From: Reyranella sp.
Lineage (GTDB): Bacteria; Pseudomonadota; Alphaproteobacteria; Reyranellales; Reyranellaceae
Direction of reading: 5' to 3'
DNA length: 64,000 nucleotides
Assembly: GCA_029946105.1 (NCBI GenBank)
Contig: JAQSDW010000005.1
Span: forward strand, 24,616-88,615
Every line of letters begins with the position of its first letter. Position 1 is the stretch's first letter. The notes under the pieces were generated by a model. That model did no database searches. It saw only the letters and a program-made list of their open reading frames with translations, and was not told the origin of the DNA. The position numbers and the translations under genes are program-made. Positions 21,618 through 30,464 of this stretch are shown here, piece by piece.

Positions 21618-22625
21618 ATGAAATCGTCGATGATGCGCCGCATGGCGGTATTGGGCCTGGCCCTGCTGGCCTTTTCGCCGGGTGCCGCCCAGGCGCAGAA
21701 GAAGCTGGTGGTCTACACTTCCAACGAAAGCACGCTGAACGATCTGGTCTTCGGCGCCTTCACCAAGGAGACCGGGATCACCGTCGAGCCGGTCGTCGCC
21801 GGATCGGGCGTGGTGATCCGTCGCCTGCAGGCCGAGAAGGACCGTCCGCTGGGCGACATCATCTGGGGGATCAGCCGGTCGCTGCTGCAGACCAACAAGG
21901 CGCTGTTCGCGCCCTATGCCTCCAAGAACAAGGACGCGATCCCCGTCGAATACCGCGATCCCACCGATCTGTGGATCGGCAACAACCTCCATCTGCTGGT
22001 GATTCTGCAGAACACCAAGATCCTGCCGGCCGACCAGGGACCGAAGGGCTGGAGCGACCTGCTCGATCCGAAGTGGAAGGGCAAGATCGCCTTTACCGAT
22101 CCGGCCAACTCGGGCTCGGCCTACACCACGGTCACCCTTCTCGTCGACATGTGGGGCGGCGGCGAGGAAGGCTGGAAGAAAGTCGCGGCGCTGTTCAAGA
22201 ATCTCAAGGTGCTGAACCGTTCGTCGCTGGTCTTCCAGGGCGTCGGCAACGGCGAGTATCCGCTGGGCATCTCGCTGGAATATGCCGGCCCGATGTGGGC
22301 GGCAGGCGGTGCGCCGGTCAAGACGATCTATCCCGCCGACGGCACGGTCGCGGCGATGGAAGGGGTCGCCATCATCAAGAACGGCCCCAATCCCGACTCG
22401 GCCAAGGCCTTCGTCGACTTCGTCAACCGCAAGGACGTGCGCGAGATGATCCTGAAGGCGACGTACCGCCGGCCGACGCGCACCGACCTCGACCTGTCGA
22501 GCCTGCCAGGCGGCATGCCGCCACTCGCTTCGCTCAAGATGCTGAATTACGACGAGGCTGGCTGGACCGACAAGCGCAAGGAAACGCTCGAGCGCATCAA
22601 GGACGTTCTTCAGGACTCGCGCTGA
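21618..22625 (+). CDS. Fe(III)-type ABC transporter substrate-binding protein
   Basis: A 335-residue binding protein of the ferric-iron/2-aminoethylphosphonate group (SBP_bac_6/8). Residues 1-26 form a signal peptide ending AQA. KKLVVYTSNES is the classic FbpA/AfuA-type opening; GWSDLLDPKWKGKIAFTDPANSGSA is the conserved hinge block; VFQGVGNGEYPLGISLEYA and GTVAAMEGVAIIKNGPNPDSAKAFVDF follow. A good GGGGAGGG ribosome-binding site precedes the ATG. The ATPase gene begins 2 nt after the stop. The tyrosine pair that binds iron in true ferric binders cannot be assigned with confidence, so an organic or phosphonate ligand is equally possible. Confidence 0.88.
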   Translation: MKSSMMRRMAVLGLALLAFSPGAAQAQKKLVVYTSNESTLNDLVFGAFTKETGITVEPVVAGSGVVIRRLQAEKDRPLGDIIWGISRSLLQTNKALFAPYASKNKDAIPVEYRDPTDLWIGNNLHLLVILQNTKILPADQGPKGWSDLLDPKWKGKIAFTDPANSGSAYTTVTLLVDMWGGGEEGWKKVAALFKNLKVLNRSSLVFQGVGNGEYPLGISLEYAGPMWAAGGAPVKTIYPADGTVAAMEGVAIIKNGPNPDSAKAFVDFVNRKDVREMILKATYRRPTRTDLDLSSLPGGMPPLASLKMLNYDEAGWTDKRKETLERIKDVLQDSR

Positions 22626-22627
22626 GC

Positions 22628-23590
22628 GTGACCGGTATCGTCATTGAAGGCGTAACGCGGTCGTTCGGCACGGTGCGCGCCGTCGACGGGGTGAGCCTCA
22701 CCGTCGGCGACGGCGAGTTCTTCACACTGCTCGGGCCGTCAGGCTGCGGCAAGACCACGTTGCTGCGCATGATCGCGGGCTTCTGCGAGCTCGACGGCGG
22801 CGAGATCCGCTTCGGAACGAAACGCATCGACAAACTGCCGGCGCATACGCGCGACATCGGCATGGTGTTCCAGAACTACGCGGTGTTTCCCAACCTGACG
22901 GTGGCGGGCAACGTCGCCTACGGCTTGAAGGCGCGCCGCGTGGCGGGAGCCGATCTCGCGCACCGCGTCGACGAGGCGCTGGCGCTGGTCCAGCTCGCCG
23001 GCTACGGCGAGCGCTGGCCGCACCAGCTCTCGGGAGGGCAGCTCCAGCGCGTCGCCATTGCCCGCGCCCTGGTGATCCGTCCGCAGGTGCTGCTGTTCGA
23101 CGAGCCGCTCAGCAACCTCGACGCCAGGCTCCGGGTCAGCATGCGGGCCGAGATCAGCGAGCTGCAGAAGTCGCTCGGCATCACGGCAATCTATGTAACG
23201 CACGACCAGGAAGAGGCCATGTCGGTGTCCGACCGCATCGCCCTGATGCAAAGCGGCAAGCTCGAGCAGGTGGGCGCGCCGGCCGAGATCTACCGCAACC
23301 CGGCGTCGCGCTTCGCCGCCGAATTCATGGGCACGACCAACCTCCTGCCGGAGGGCGCGCTCCGGCCCGAAGCGCTGCGCCTCGCCGCGGACGCACCCGC
23401 GGAATGGCCGCGTCTTGCAGGTGCGATCGTGCGCGTCGAGATGCTGGGCCCGATCACACGGCTCGATGTGCGGCTGGCCGACGGCACGCTCGTACGAGCG
23501 GCACTGCTCGATGATCCCGGCCGGCCGATGATCGCGGGCGAGGCCGTGGCGCTCGCCTACGATCCGGCCCGGGTAACCGTACTGCCGTGA
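22628..23590 (+). CDS. Fe(III)-type ABC transporter ATP-binding protein
   Basis: A 320-residue ABC ATPase of the FbpC/PotA group. Walker A is GPSGCGKTT, the Q-loop region FQNYAVFPNLTV, the signature LSGGQLQRVAIARALV, Walker B VLLFDEPLSNLD, and the switch His is in VTHDQEEAMSVSDRI. A TOBE-like C-terminal domain (about 230-320) follows, as in transporters of iron, polyamines and phosphonates. It begins with a GTG 2 nt after the binding-protein stop and overlaps the permease start by 4 nt (GTGA), so the three genes form one operon. Confidence 0.92.
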   Translation: MTGIVIEGVTRSFGTVRAVDGVSLTVGDGEFFTLLGPSGCGKTTLLRMIAGFCELDGGEIRFGTKRIDKLPAHTRDIGMVFQNYAVFPNLTVAGNVAYGLKARRVAGADLAHRVDEALALVQLAGYGERWPHQLSGGQLQRVAIARALVIRPQVLLFDEPLSNLDARLRVSMRAEISELQKSLGITAIYVTHDQEEAMSVSDRIALMQSGKLEQVGAPAEIYRNPASRFAAEFMGTTNLLPEGALRPEALRLAADAPAEWPRLAGAIVRVEMLGPITRLDVRLADGTLVRAALLDDPGRPMIAGEAVALAYDPARVTVLP

Positions 23591-25239
23591 CGCTCTCTAT
23601 CCCACACCAGCAACGGCTGCCGCTTGCTATCGCCGCCCTCGGGTTCGCGTTCCTCGGTCTCTTCCTGCTGTATCCATTGTTCAATGTCTTCAGCGCCAGC
23701 GTGCTCGATGGCGAGGGCGAGAAGTTCACACTGGCCAACTATTTCAAGGTGCTCGGTCGGCCGTTCTATCGCGGTGCCGTCATCAACACGCTCACCATCG
23801 GCGTCGCGGCCACGATCACCACGACGCTGATGTCGGTGCCGTTCGCCTTCGCGCTGTCGCGCCTGCCGGTGCCGGGCAAGGCCGCGATCATCGCACTAGC
23901 CGCCATGCCGCTGGTGCTTCCGTCCTTCGTCAGCGCCTATGCCATCGTACTGCTGCTGGGCCGCGCCGGCATCTTCACGCAATGGCTGAATTCCTGGGGC
24001 ATCGGCTTCGGCTCGATCTACGGCGCCGGCGGCATCGTGCTGGTCTATACGCTGACGCTCTATCCCTACGTGCTGCTGCCGACCATGGCCGGCTTCAAGG
24101 CGGTCGACGTCTCGGTCGAGGAGGCGGCGCAAAGCCTGGGTTCCTCGCCGCGCCGCACCCTGTGGACCGTGACGCTGCCCATCGTCATCCCCTCGATCCT
24201 GGCCGGCGGGCTGCTGGTATTCATCGAGACGCTGGAGAATTTCGGCGTGCCCTTCGTGCTGGCCGAGGATCTGCCGATCTTCGCCGTCGAAGCCTTCAAG
24301 CTCTTTATCGGCGAAACCGCGCCCAATCCGTCGTCGGCCGGCGTCCTGGGTGTGCTGCTGATCCTGACGACGGCGGCCGTGCTGCTGGTCCAGCGCCGTT
24401 TCCTCTCGACCCGCCGCTTCGCCACCGGCGCGCGCTCCGCACCTCCGATCCTGCAGGTCGGCACCGGCGTTCGCGTCGCCGCCGCGGTCTATTGCTGGAC
24501 CGTCGTCCTGCTGGCGCTGGTGCCGTTCTTCGCCATCGTTGTGCTGTCGTTCATGGAGTTCCGTGGCCCGGTGCTCCATCCCAACTTCAGCCTGGAGAAC
24601 TTTGCGATCCTGTTCGACCGCTCCATCCGGCCGCTGCTCAACACGCTGCTGTTCGCCACCTTGGCCGCGATCGGCGTCACCCTGGTCGGCGTGCCGATCG
24701 CCTATGTGGTGACGCGCGTGCGCTCCACCATGGCCTCGGTGCTCGACGTGATCGCGACCTTGCCCTTTGCCGTCGCGGGCACGGTGCTGGCCATTGGCTA
24801 CGTCGTGTCCTTCAACAGCGGCTGGCTGATCCTGACCGGCGGTCCGCTGATCATGGTGCTGGCCTACACGGTGCGCAAAGTGCCGTTCGCGGTGCGCTCG
24901 TCGAGCGCCATCCTGCATCAGATCGATCCCTCGCTCGAAGAGGCCTCGATCAGCCTCGGCCGCTCGCCGCTGCAGACTTTCGGCCGCATCCTCGTGCCGC
25001 TGATGCTGGGCGGCATCCTGAGCGGCTTCGTGCTGACCTGGGTGACGGTGGCGTCGGAACTGAGCGCCACGGTCGTGCTCTACAGCGGCTCGTGGCGGAC
25101 GCTGACGGTGGTGATGTTCCAGGCGCTGGAAAGCGGCGGCGGCGGGGTCGCCACGGCTGCCGCCTCGACGCTGATCGTCGTCACATTGTTGCCGATCGCG
25201 TTGCTTTACCGCCTGATCCGGCGTTACGAACTGTCGTGA
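23587..25239 (+). CDS. Fe(III)-type ABC transporter permease, two fused domains
   Basis: A 550-residue FbpB-like permease made of two BPD_transp_1 domains fused in one chain, with about twelve hydrophobic helices. Each half has its own EAA coupling loop: EEAAQSLGSSPRRTLWTVTL in the first and EEASISLGRSPLQTFGRILV in the second. Fusion of both halves is normal for ferric and phosphonate-type importers and explains why no second permease gene is present. The GTG start overlaps the ATPase stop. The end is followed by a short stem (TCGGGA/TCCCGA, 25272-25286). Confidence 0.92.
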   Translation: MTLSIPHQQRLPLAIAALGFAFLGLFLLYPLFNVFSASVLDGEGEKFTLANYFKVLGRPFYRGAVINTLTIGVAATITTTLMSVPFAFALSRLPVPGKAAIIALAAMPLVLPSFVSAYAIVLLLGRAGIFTQWLNSWGIGFGSIYGAGGIVLVYTLTLYPYVLLPTMAGFKAVDVSVEEAAQSLGSSPRRTLWTVTLPIVIPSILAGGLLVFIETLENFGVPFVLAEDLPIFAVEAFKLFIGETAPNPSSAGVLGVLLILTTAAVLLVQRRFLSTRRFATGARSAPPILQVGTGVRVAAAVYCWTVVLLALVPFFAIVVLSFMEFRGPVLHPNFSLENFAILFDRSIRPLLNTLLFATLAAIGVTLVGVPIAYVVTRVRSTMASVLDVIATLPFAVAGTVLAIGYVVSFNSGWLILTGGPLIMVLAYTVRKVPFAVRSSSAILHQIDPSLEEASISLGRSPLQTFGRILVPLMLGGILSGFVLTWVTVASELSATVVLYSGSWRTLTVVMFQALESGGGGVATAAASTLIVVTLLPIALLYRLIRRYELS

Positions 25240-25271
25240 GGGCGCGGGAGCCCTAGAATTGCCTCACAATC

Positions 25272-25286
25272 TCGGGAGATTCCCGA
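25272..25286 (+). terminator. Short hairpin after the iron-type ABC operon
   Basis: TCGGGA-GAT-TCCCGA is a perfect 6-bp stem with a three-base loop, 33 bp after the permease stop and 76 bp before the AsmA start. No T-run follows, so it is a weak terminator candidate at best. Confidence 0.3.
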
Positions 25287-25361
25287 TCTAGGCAGATTCC
25301 GTGGCTCGAGAAATTGCCCGGGCCGCATCCTCAGGCGCTCCAGCGCGTTGTATCCTTGGTC

Positions 25362-28300
25362 ATGGCTATGCGTAGGCGCACGAAAATCGGCATATGGGCT
25401 GCAGCCGTCGTCGGCGTGCTGATGCTTGCCTGGAGTGCGGTGCCCTATTTGGTCGATATGCAGGTTTTCAAGCCGGCCATGATCCAGGCCGTCAAGGAAG
25501 CCACCGGGCGCGAATTGTTGATCGACGGGCCGATCGAGCTCTCAATGTACCCCGTACCCGGCATTTCCGCGCGCCAAGTCCACTTCGCCAACGCCACCGG
25601 CACCACGGGCGCCCAGATGCTCGATGTGCTGCGGATCGTCGTCCGGCCCTCCGTCCTCGCCCTGCTGCAGGGGCGGATCGAGGTCGGCACGCTCTTCCTC
25701 TATCGGCCGACCATCGTTCTGGAAGCCGACGCCGACGGCAAGCCCAACTGGGAATTCGCACCGGGCGCCAACGCCAGCCAGCCGCAAGGCGCGCCGAGCA
25801 ATGGCCTGCATCTAGCGGTCGGCCGTCTTGCCATCGTGCGCGGCACCATCAAGTACACCGATCCGCGGTCCGGCAAGACCCATACCGCCGAGGACGTCCG
25901 CGTGCGCGCATCGGTCGGCTCCCTGGATGGCCCGATGACGCTGGAGGGCACCGCCACCGTGAACGGCGTGCCGTTGCTCTTCGATCTCAGCGTGGGTGGG
26001 CCGTCGGACAAGGGCCATCGGACGATCCTTGCGCTCGAGGTCGCGAGCGGCAAACTCGCCTTCGACGGTTGGCTGGGCCGGATCGCTCCGGACGGCAGCG
26101 TGATGGGTCAGTTATCGGTGGCCACCGGCCGGTTGACCGATTTCATCGGCGCCCTCGTCAGTGCCACCGGTGGCGGCATCCCCAAGTTCGAGGCGTCGGT
26201 TGTCGGCAGCTTCGCCTTCGATGGCGGGATCGAAGTCTCACCCCGGCGAGTGGCCCTCACCAACTTCAAGACATCGATGGGGGGTGAAACGGCCTCGGGC
26301 ACGGTGTCGCTGGATCAGGATCCGACGCCGACCCTCACCGGCAAATTGACGTTGCCCCAGGTCGATGTCGAGAAGTGGATCACGGTGCTGCAACAGCCGG
26401 GCATCTTCGCACCGCCCCCTGCAACACCACCTACAACGCCCGCACCCGCAACCAAACCGGCGCCCGCGGTCGCGACCAAGCCGGGCGCGGACCCCGCGGC
26501 CAAACCCGCACCTGCCGCTCCCGCCGCCAAGCCTGCTGCCCCGGCGGCCAAGCCGCCCGTGGTCAAGCCCGTGGCGGCTGCCGCGTCGCCCTTCCCGGCG
26601 GCGCTGAACGTCAAGCTGTCGGTCGATGCTGCCCAAGTCCTCTACCGCAAGGGCACGATCCGCGATCTGTCCATCGTGGTCGAGATCCACAAGGGTGCCG
26701 TCACGGTCCCGCAATTCAAGGCGATCCTGCCGGGCGAGATGATCGTGCAGGCCAACGCCACCGCGCCAGTGCCGCCAGCTGCAACCACGCCGCCCGCCAA
26801 GCCCGCCGCGCCGCCGGCCAAACCGGCCGCGCCGCAGGCCAAACCGGCCGCGCCGCAGGCCAAATCGGCCGCGCCGCAGGCCAAATCGGCTGATAATGCC
26901 GTTCAGGCGAGTGGCGAGATAAGCATCGTCGGACCGAAGCTGCGCGACACGCTGGCCTGGCTCGAGATCGATGCGTCGGGCGTGCCGGCCGGCAAGCTGC
27001 GGACGCTCGGTGTCAAAGGCAAGCTCACGTCGACCGCCAATGGCGTGCAGTTGAACGATGTCGCGTTCGACCTCGACGACCAGCATGCCACCGGCAGCGG
27101 TGCCGTCACTTTCGGCCTGCCGCTCGCGGTGGCGACCCAGCTCCAGGTCGATCGCTTCGACCTCGATGCCTACACGCCCACGACCAAGTCCGCCGCCCAG
27201 CCGTCGCTTCCGGCCCTGCCGACTGGAGCCGTCACACCTGCCGCCGCCGTTACGCCCGCTAAACCGACGGCCGCCGCCTCCGTTGTGCCGCCACCGAGCT
27301 TCGGGTTGAAGGCCAAGGTCGCGAGCCTCGTCTATCGCGGCCAGCCGTTGAAGGGCGTCGATGCCGACCTGACGGTGCAGGGCAATGTCCTGAAGCTGAA
27401 CGGCATCAAGGTCGCCGATCTGTTGGGCGCGAAGCTCGACCTGCGCGGCTCGGTCACCGATTTCGGCACCGCGCCGCGCTTCGACCTCACCTTCAACACG
27501 ACCATGCCGGATACCGAGAAGCTGCTCGACTATGCCGGGTTGCCGAAATTCATGAACGGCAAGATAGGTGCGGCATCGGCCGGAGGCGGCGTCGCCGGAA
27601 CGATGGGTGCGCTCACGCTGCGCGATGCCAACGTCACCATGCTGGGAGCCACCGCCCGCGCCACCGGGGTGCTGGCCCTGGGCGATGCCTTCAGCTTCAA
27701 TTTTTCCAGCTTCGCGCTCCAGGCCCAGGATGCGAGCCAGCTGGTCTCGGTCGCCAGCGGCACCAGCCAGACGGGAATCGGCGCGCTGTCCGCCAGCGGC
27801 ACCTTCAAGGGCAACGCAGACCGGGCAGGCTTCGAGGGCAATCTCGCCGCCGTGGGCAACCAGATGACCGGCAAGATCGACGCGACGTTGGGCAAGCGGC
27901 CAAACATCACGGTGAACCTGAAGGTCCCCGGCACGCTCGACTTCGACAAATGGCTGGGCGTATCGCCCGTCCCTCAGTCCGCTCCGGCCGCCGCGCCCGG
28001 GGCAGGGGCGCCACAGGCCGCGCCGCCACCGTCTGCCCCGACGTCGCCCGCGGCGAGCGGCAAGCCCATCGATCTCTCCGCCTTGCGGTCCTTCGACGCC
28101 TCGCTGGAACTCTACACCAGCGCGCTCACGGTCGGCGCGGTCCAAGTCAACTACGGCGACCTGACGGCGACGCTGAAGAACGGCGTCTTCAAGATCTCCA
28201 GACTCACCGGGCAGTTCTATAGCGGTGCGGTCGATTTCACCGGCACGGTCGACGCTTCCAAGGCGACCCTGGGGATCGACCTCGCGGGCAGTCTTCAGGG

Positions 28301-28838
28301 CATCTATCTCGGCGAGATGCTGCGCGGCACCGCGGGCACCAACACCTTCGGCAACGACAATCTCACCGTGGCGGTAGACGGCAAGATCAACGTCATGAAC
28401 ATCGCGCTGAAGGGCGGCGGCAATTCACCGGAGGCGATCCGCAACTCCCTGGTCGGCAGCGGGCAGGTGAGCGGCTATGTCTATCCGTCGGTGACCAAGG
28501 GTTCGCTCTCCTTCGTCTCTTTTGCCGCCGGCGTCGCCAGCGTCTTCAGCAGCGAGATGGGCTTCAACTCGGCAGTGCTGGATGCCTTCATCAATCGCCA
28601 GAGTGCGATCTCGGGCGGGTTTCAGCTCGCCAACGGAACGCTTACCCTGCAGGAGCAGAAAGTGCAGGGCCAGAACGCCGTCGCCCTCGTCAGCAGCCAG
28701 ACCAGCCTGACGGCGGCGACCACCGATACGACCATCGGTCTCGATGTCGGCAAGACCGGGTCGGTGGATTTCGTCATGACGGTGAAGGGGCCGATGTCCG
28801 CGCCCACGCTTAACGCGGGACGCCCGCAGCGGCGTTAG
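25362..28838 (+). CDS. AsmA-family protein with Pro/Ala/Lys linkers
   Basis: A 1158-residue AsmA/TamB-superfamily protein anchored by one N-terminal helix (IGIWAAAVVGVLMLAWSAVP) and otherwise periplasmic. The AsmA start is typical (ATGRELLIDGPIELSMYPVPGI), and the C-terminal AsmA_2 region contains VGSGQVSGYVYPS and LNAGRP at the end. Such bridge-like proteins are thought to move or organise lipids between membranes. Two low-complexity linkers interrupt the fold, at about residues 350-405 and 470-510, rich in PAKPAAP units; a third Pro/Ala stretch lies near 870-905. The start is the ATG at 25362; a TTG at 25314 in the same frame lacks a ribosome-binding site. It is a single gene, convergent with the next one. 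Confidence 0.88.
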   Translation: MAMRRRTKIGIWAAAVVGVLMLAWSAVPYLVDMQVFKPAMIQAVKEATGRELLIDGPIELSMYPVPGISARQVHFANATGTTGAQMLDVLRIVVRPSVLALLQGRIEVGTLFLYRPTIVLEADADGKPNWEFAPGANASQPQGAPSNGLHLAVGRLAIVRGTIKYTDPRSGKTHTAEDVRVRASVGSLDGPMTLEGTATVNGVPLLFDLSVGGPSDKGHRTILALEVASGKLAFDGWLGRIAPDGSVMGQLSVATGRLTDFIGALVSATGGGIPKFEASVVGSFAFDGGIEVSPRRVALTNFKTSMGGETASGTVSLDQDPTPTLTGKLTLPQVDVEKWITVLQQPGIFAPPPATPPTTPAPATKPAPAVATKPGADPAAKPAPAAPAAKPAAPAAKPPVVKPVAAAASPFPAALNVKLSVDAAQVLYRKGTIRDLSIVVEIHKGAVTVPQFKAILPGEMIVQANATAPVPPAATTPPAKPAAPPAKPAAPQAKPAAPQAKSAAPQAKSADNAVQASGEISIVGPKLRDTLAWLEIDASGVPAGKLRTLGVKGKLTSTANGVQLNDVAFDLDDQHATGSGAVTFGLPLAVATQLQVDRFDLDAYTPTTKSAAQPSLPALPTGAVTPAAAVTPAKPTAAASVVPPPSFGLKAKVASLVYRGQPLKGVDADLTVQGNVLKLNGIKVADLLGAKLDLRGSVTDFGTAPRFDLTFNTTMPDTEKLLDYAGLPKFMNGKIGAASAGGGVAGTMGALTLRDANVTMLGATARATGVLALGDAFSFNFSSFALQAQDASQLVSVASGTSQTGIGALSASGTFKGNADRAGFEGNLAAVGNQMTGKIDATLGKRPNITVNLKVPGTLDFDKWLGVSPVPQSAPAAAPGAGAPQAAPPPSAPTSPAASGKPIDLSALRSFDASLELYTSALTVGAVQVNYGDLTATLKNGVFKISRLTGQFYSGAVDFTGTVDASKATLGIDLAGSLQGIYLGEMLRGTAGTNTFGNDNLTVAVDGKINVMNIALKGGGNSPEAIRNSLVGSGQVSGYVYPSVTKGSLSFVSFAAGVASVFSSEMGFNSAVLDAFINRQSAISGGFQLANGTLTLQEQKVQGQNAVALVSSQTSLTAATTDTTIGLDVGKTGSVDFVMTVKGPMSAPTLNAGRPQRR
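26797..26889 (+). repeat. 21-bp coding minisatellite in the AsmA gene
   Basis: Four and a half 21-bp units begin CCAAACCGGCCGCGCCGCAGG-like, each encoding seven residues of the form AKPAAPQ. The units start near 26797, 26818, 26839, 26860 and 26881; the second and third are identical and the others differ by one or a few bases. Slippage here would lengthen or shorten the linker by seven residues without breaking the frame. Confidence 0.75.
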
Positions 28839-28873
28839 GACATATTCCGATCGGGCGTCATCGTCTTCTTTCT

Positions 28874-28983
28874 CCTCTCCCCCGATTCGGCGCTGTTTAC
28901 AGCGCCTGGGGGAGAGGGCGGGCGAGGGGGATACGCACGAGTCTCGCCCCCTCACCTAACCTCTCCCCCTAGCGGAGGAGAGG
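28874..28983. terminator. Three hairpins between convergent genes
   Basis: The 157-bp gap between two convergent genes holds a large hairpin and two smaller ones. The first pairs CCTCTCCCCC (28874-28883) with GGGGGAGAGG (28908-28917) and has an inner stem GGCGCTG (28889-28895) with CAGCGCC (28900-28906). The second pairs GAGGGGG (28924-28930) with CCCCCTC (28947-28953). The third pairs CCTCTCC (28960-28966) with GGAGAGG (28977-28983). The C/G-run composition is like intergenic mosaic repeats of many alphaproteobacteria. It probably ends transcription from both sides. Confidence 0.55.
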
Positions 28984-28995
28984 AATATGAAGACT

Positions 28996-29667
28996 CTAAG
29001 CCGCGCGGTTCTTCAGGATTTCCCAAGCGCGCGTGAAGTTCTGCGCCATCTCATCGGCTGGCACGGCGCCGGAGAACAGGACGTGGCCCTGTAGGGCGAA
29101 GCTCGGCACGCCCTGGATGCCGGCGTTGCGCGCCATCTGGTCGCCCGCCAGCACTTCCTTACGGCCTTCGTCGCCCGCCAGCATCGCCAACACCTCGTCG
29201 CGGTCGATGCCGCCCTCGGCGCCGATGCTGGCCAGAATCTGGTGATCGCCGATATCGGCGCCGTTGCAGAAGTATCCCTCGAACAGCGCCTCGACGACGG
29301 CGTCCTGGACGCCCTTCTTGCCGGCCAGGCGGATCAGCCGGTGCGCGCTCACGGTGTTGGGCGTGCGCGTGATGCGGTCGAGATGGAATTCGAGGCCGAC
29401 GGTGGCGGCGGTCTCGGTGATGCGCTGGTCGAGCTGCTGCGAGCGCTCGAGGCTGCCGAACTTGGCGATGCGGTATTGCTTGCGCTCGACACCCTCGGGC
29501 GGCATCTCGGGATTGAGCTGGAAGGGATGCCAGGCGACGGTGACGGCGCAGTGCTTGCTGGCGAGGAGATCGAGGGCGCGCTCGAGCTGGCGCTTGCCGA
29601 TGTAACACCACGGGCAGATCGCGTCGGAGATGACGTCGATGCGGCCGACAGGCTGGGCCTGGTCCAT
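28996..29667 (-). CDS. DsbA-family oxidoreductase (FrnE-like)
   Basis: A 223-residue thioredoxin-fold protein of the FrnE/2-hydroxychromene isomerase-like DsbA group. The active-site motif is CPWC in ISDAICPWCYIGKRQLERAL, and the cis-Pro loop is GIQGVPSFALQG. There is no signal peptide, as usual for FrnE-like proteins, which act in the cytoplasm as disulfide oxidoreductases or isomerases, often in stress responses. The ATG at 29667 is preceded by AGGAAA; a longer reading to 29961 would cover the neighbouring SDR gene in antisense and is rejected. It is divergent from the SDR gene with 70 bp between. Confidence 0.9.
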   Translation of the reverse strand: MDQAQPVGRIDVISDAICPWCYIGKRQLERALDLLASKHCAVTVAWHPFQLNPEMPPEGVERKQYRIAKFGSLERSQQLDQRITETAATVGLEFHLDRITRTPNTVSAHRLIRLAGKKGVQDAVVEALFEGYFCNGADIGDHQILASIGAEGGIDRDEVLAMLAGDEGRKEVLAGDQMARNAGIQGVPSFALQGHVLFSGAVPADEMAQNFTRAWEILKNRAA

Positions 29668-29737
29668 GGTTGTTTCCTTTCCCCTATTGCCAACCAGCGT
29701 ATACCTGCGTGGAATCCCGGGCAACGAGGGGACCCCC

Positions 29738-30451
29738 ATGGAAAGACCGAAATACCGCTCTGCGCTCATCGTCGGCACCGGCCCGGGGCTCAGCGCCTCG
29801 CTGGCCCGCCTGTTTGCCGCCAACGGCCTCGCCGTGGCGGTGGCGGCACGCCAGACCGACAAGCTCGCCGCACTGGCCAAGGAAACCGGGGCCACGGCGC
29901 ATGCCTGTAACGCCGCCGATCCCAGGGAAGTTGCCGCCCTGTTCGAGGCGCTCGACGCCAAGGGCCGGACGCCCGACGTCGTCGTCTACAACGCCAGCAA
30001 CCGGGTGCGGGGCGCGCTGGTCGATCTGCCGCCCGACGACGTCAAACGCGCCATCGAGATCAGCGCCTTCGGCGCCTTCCTGGTTTCCCAGCAGGCCGCC
30101 AAGCGCATGCTGCCGCCAGGGAAATCCACGGGCCACGGCGCCATCCTGCTGTCGGGCGCCACCGCGGGCGTAAAAGGCTTCGCGCTTTCGGCCACCTTCG
30201 CCATGGGCAAGTTCGCGCTACGCGGTCTCGCGCAATCGATGGCGCGCGAGCTGTCGCCCAAAGGCATCCATGTCGCGCATTTCGTCATCGACGGCGGTAT
30301 TCGCAGTGTCGCTCGGCCGGTGCCGGCCGATGCGCCGGACAGCCTGCTCGATCCCGACGCCATCGCCGAGACCTACTGGGCCACGCTCCACCAGCATCGC
30401 AGCGCCTGGAGCTGGGAGGTCGAGGTCCGACCGTGGACGGAGAAATTCTAG
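29738..30451 (+). CDS. Atypical SDR-family protein without catalytic tyrosine
   Basis: A 237-residue Rossmann-fold protein of the short-chain dehydrogenase superfamily. The cofactor loop is GTGPGLSASLA instead of the classic TGxxxGIG; the NAG-equivalent is YNASN; Ser139 (LLSGAT) and Lys158 are present. The residue four before the lysine is Phe154 (TFAMGK), so the YxxxK tyrosine is missing. The block LRGLAQSMARELSPKGIHVA is typical of a subgroup that shares this change. Either it uses another acid/base or it is not a dehydrogenase. A GAGGGG sequence precedes the ATG at 29738. It ends 13 bp from a convergent porin-like gene. Confidence 0.85.
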   Translation: MERPKYRSALIVGTGPGLSASLARLFAANGLAVAVAARQTDKLAALAKETGATAHACNAADPREVAALFEALDAKGRTPDVVVYNASNRVRGALVDLPPDDVKRAIEISAFGAFLVSQQAAKRMLPPGKSTGHGAILLSGATAGVKGFALSATFAMGKFALRGLAQSMARELSPKGIHVAHFVIDGGIRSVARPVPADAPDSLLDPDAIAETYWATLHQHRSAWSWEVEVRPWTEKF

Positions 30452-30464
30452 AAGGACCGACCCG

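Noticed and set aside
26238..28145. A 635-codon minus-strand frame inside the AsmA gene
   Set aside because: It mirrors the AsmA coding sequence, is low-complexity Gly/Arg-rich, and shows no domain.
28425..28955. A 176-codon minus-strand frame between AsmA and the DsbA-like gene
   Set aside because: It runs antisense over the AsmA end and through the hairpin region; no domain or start signal.
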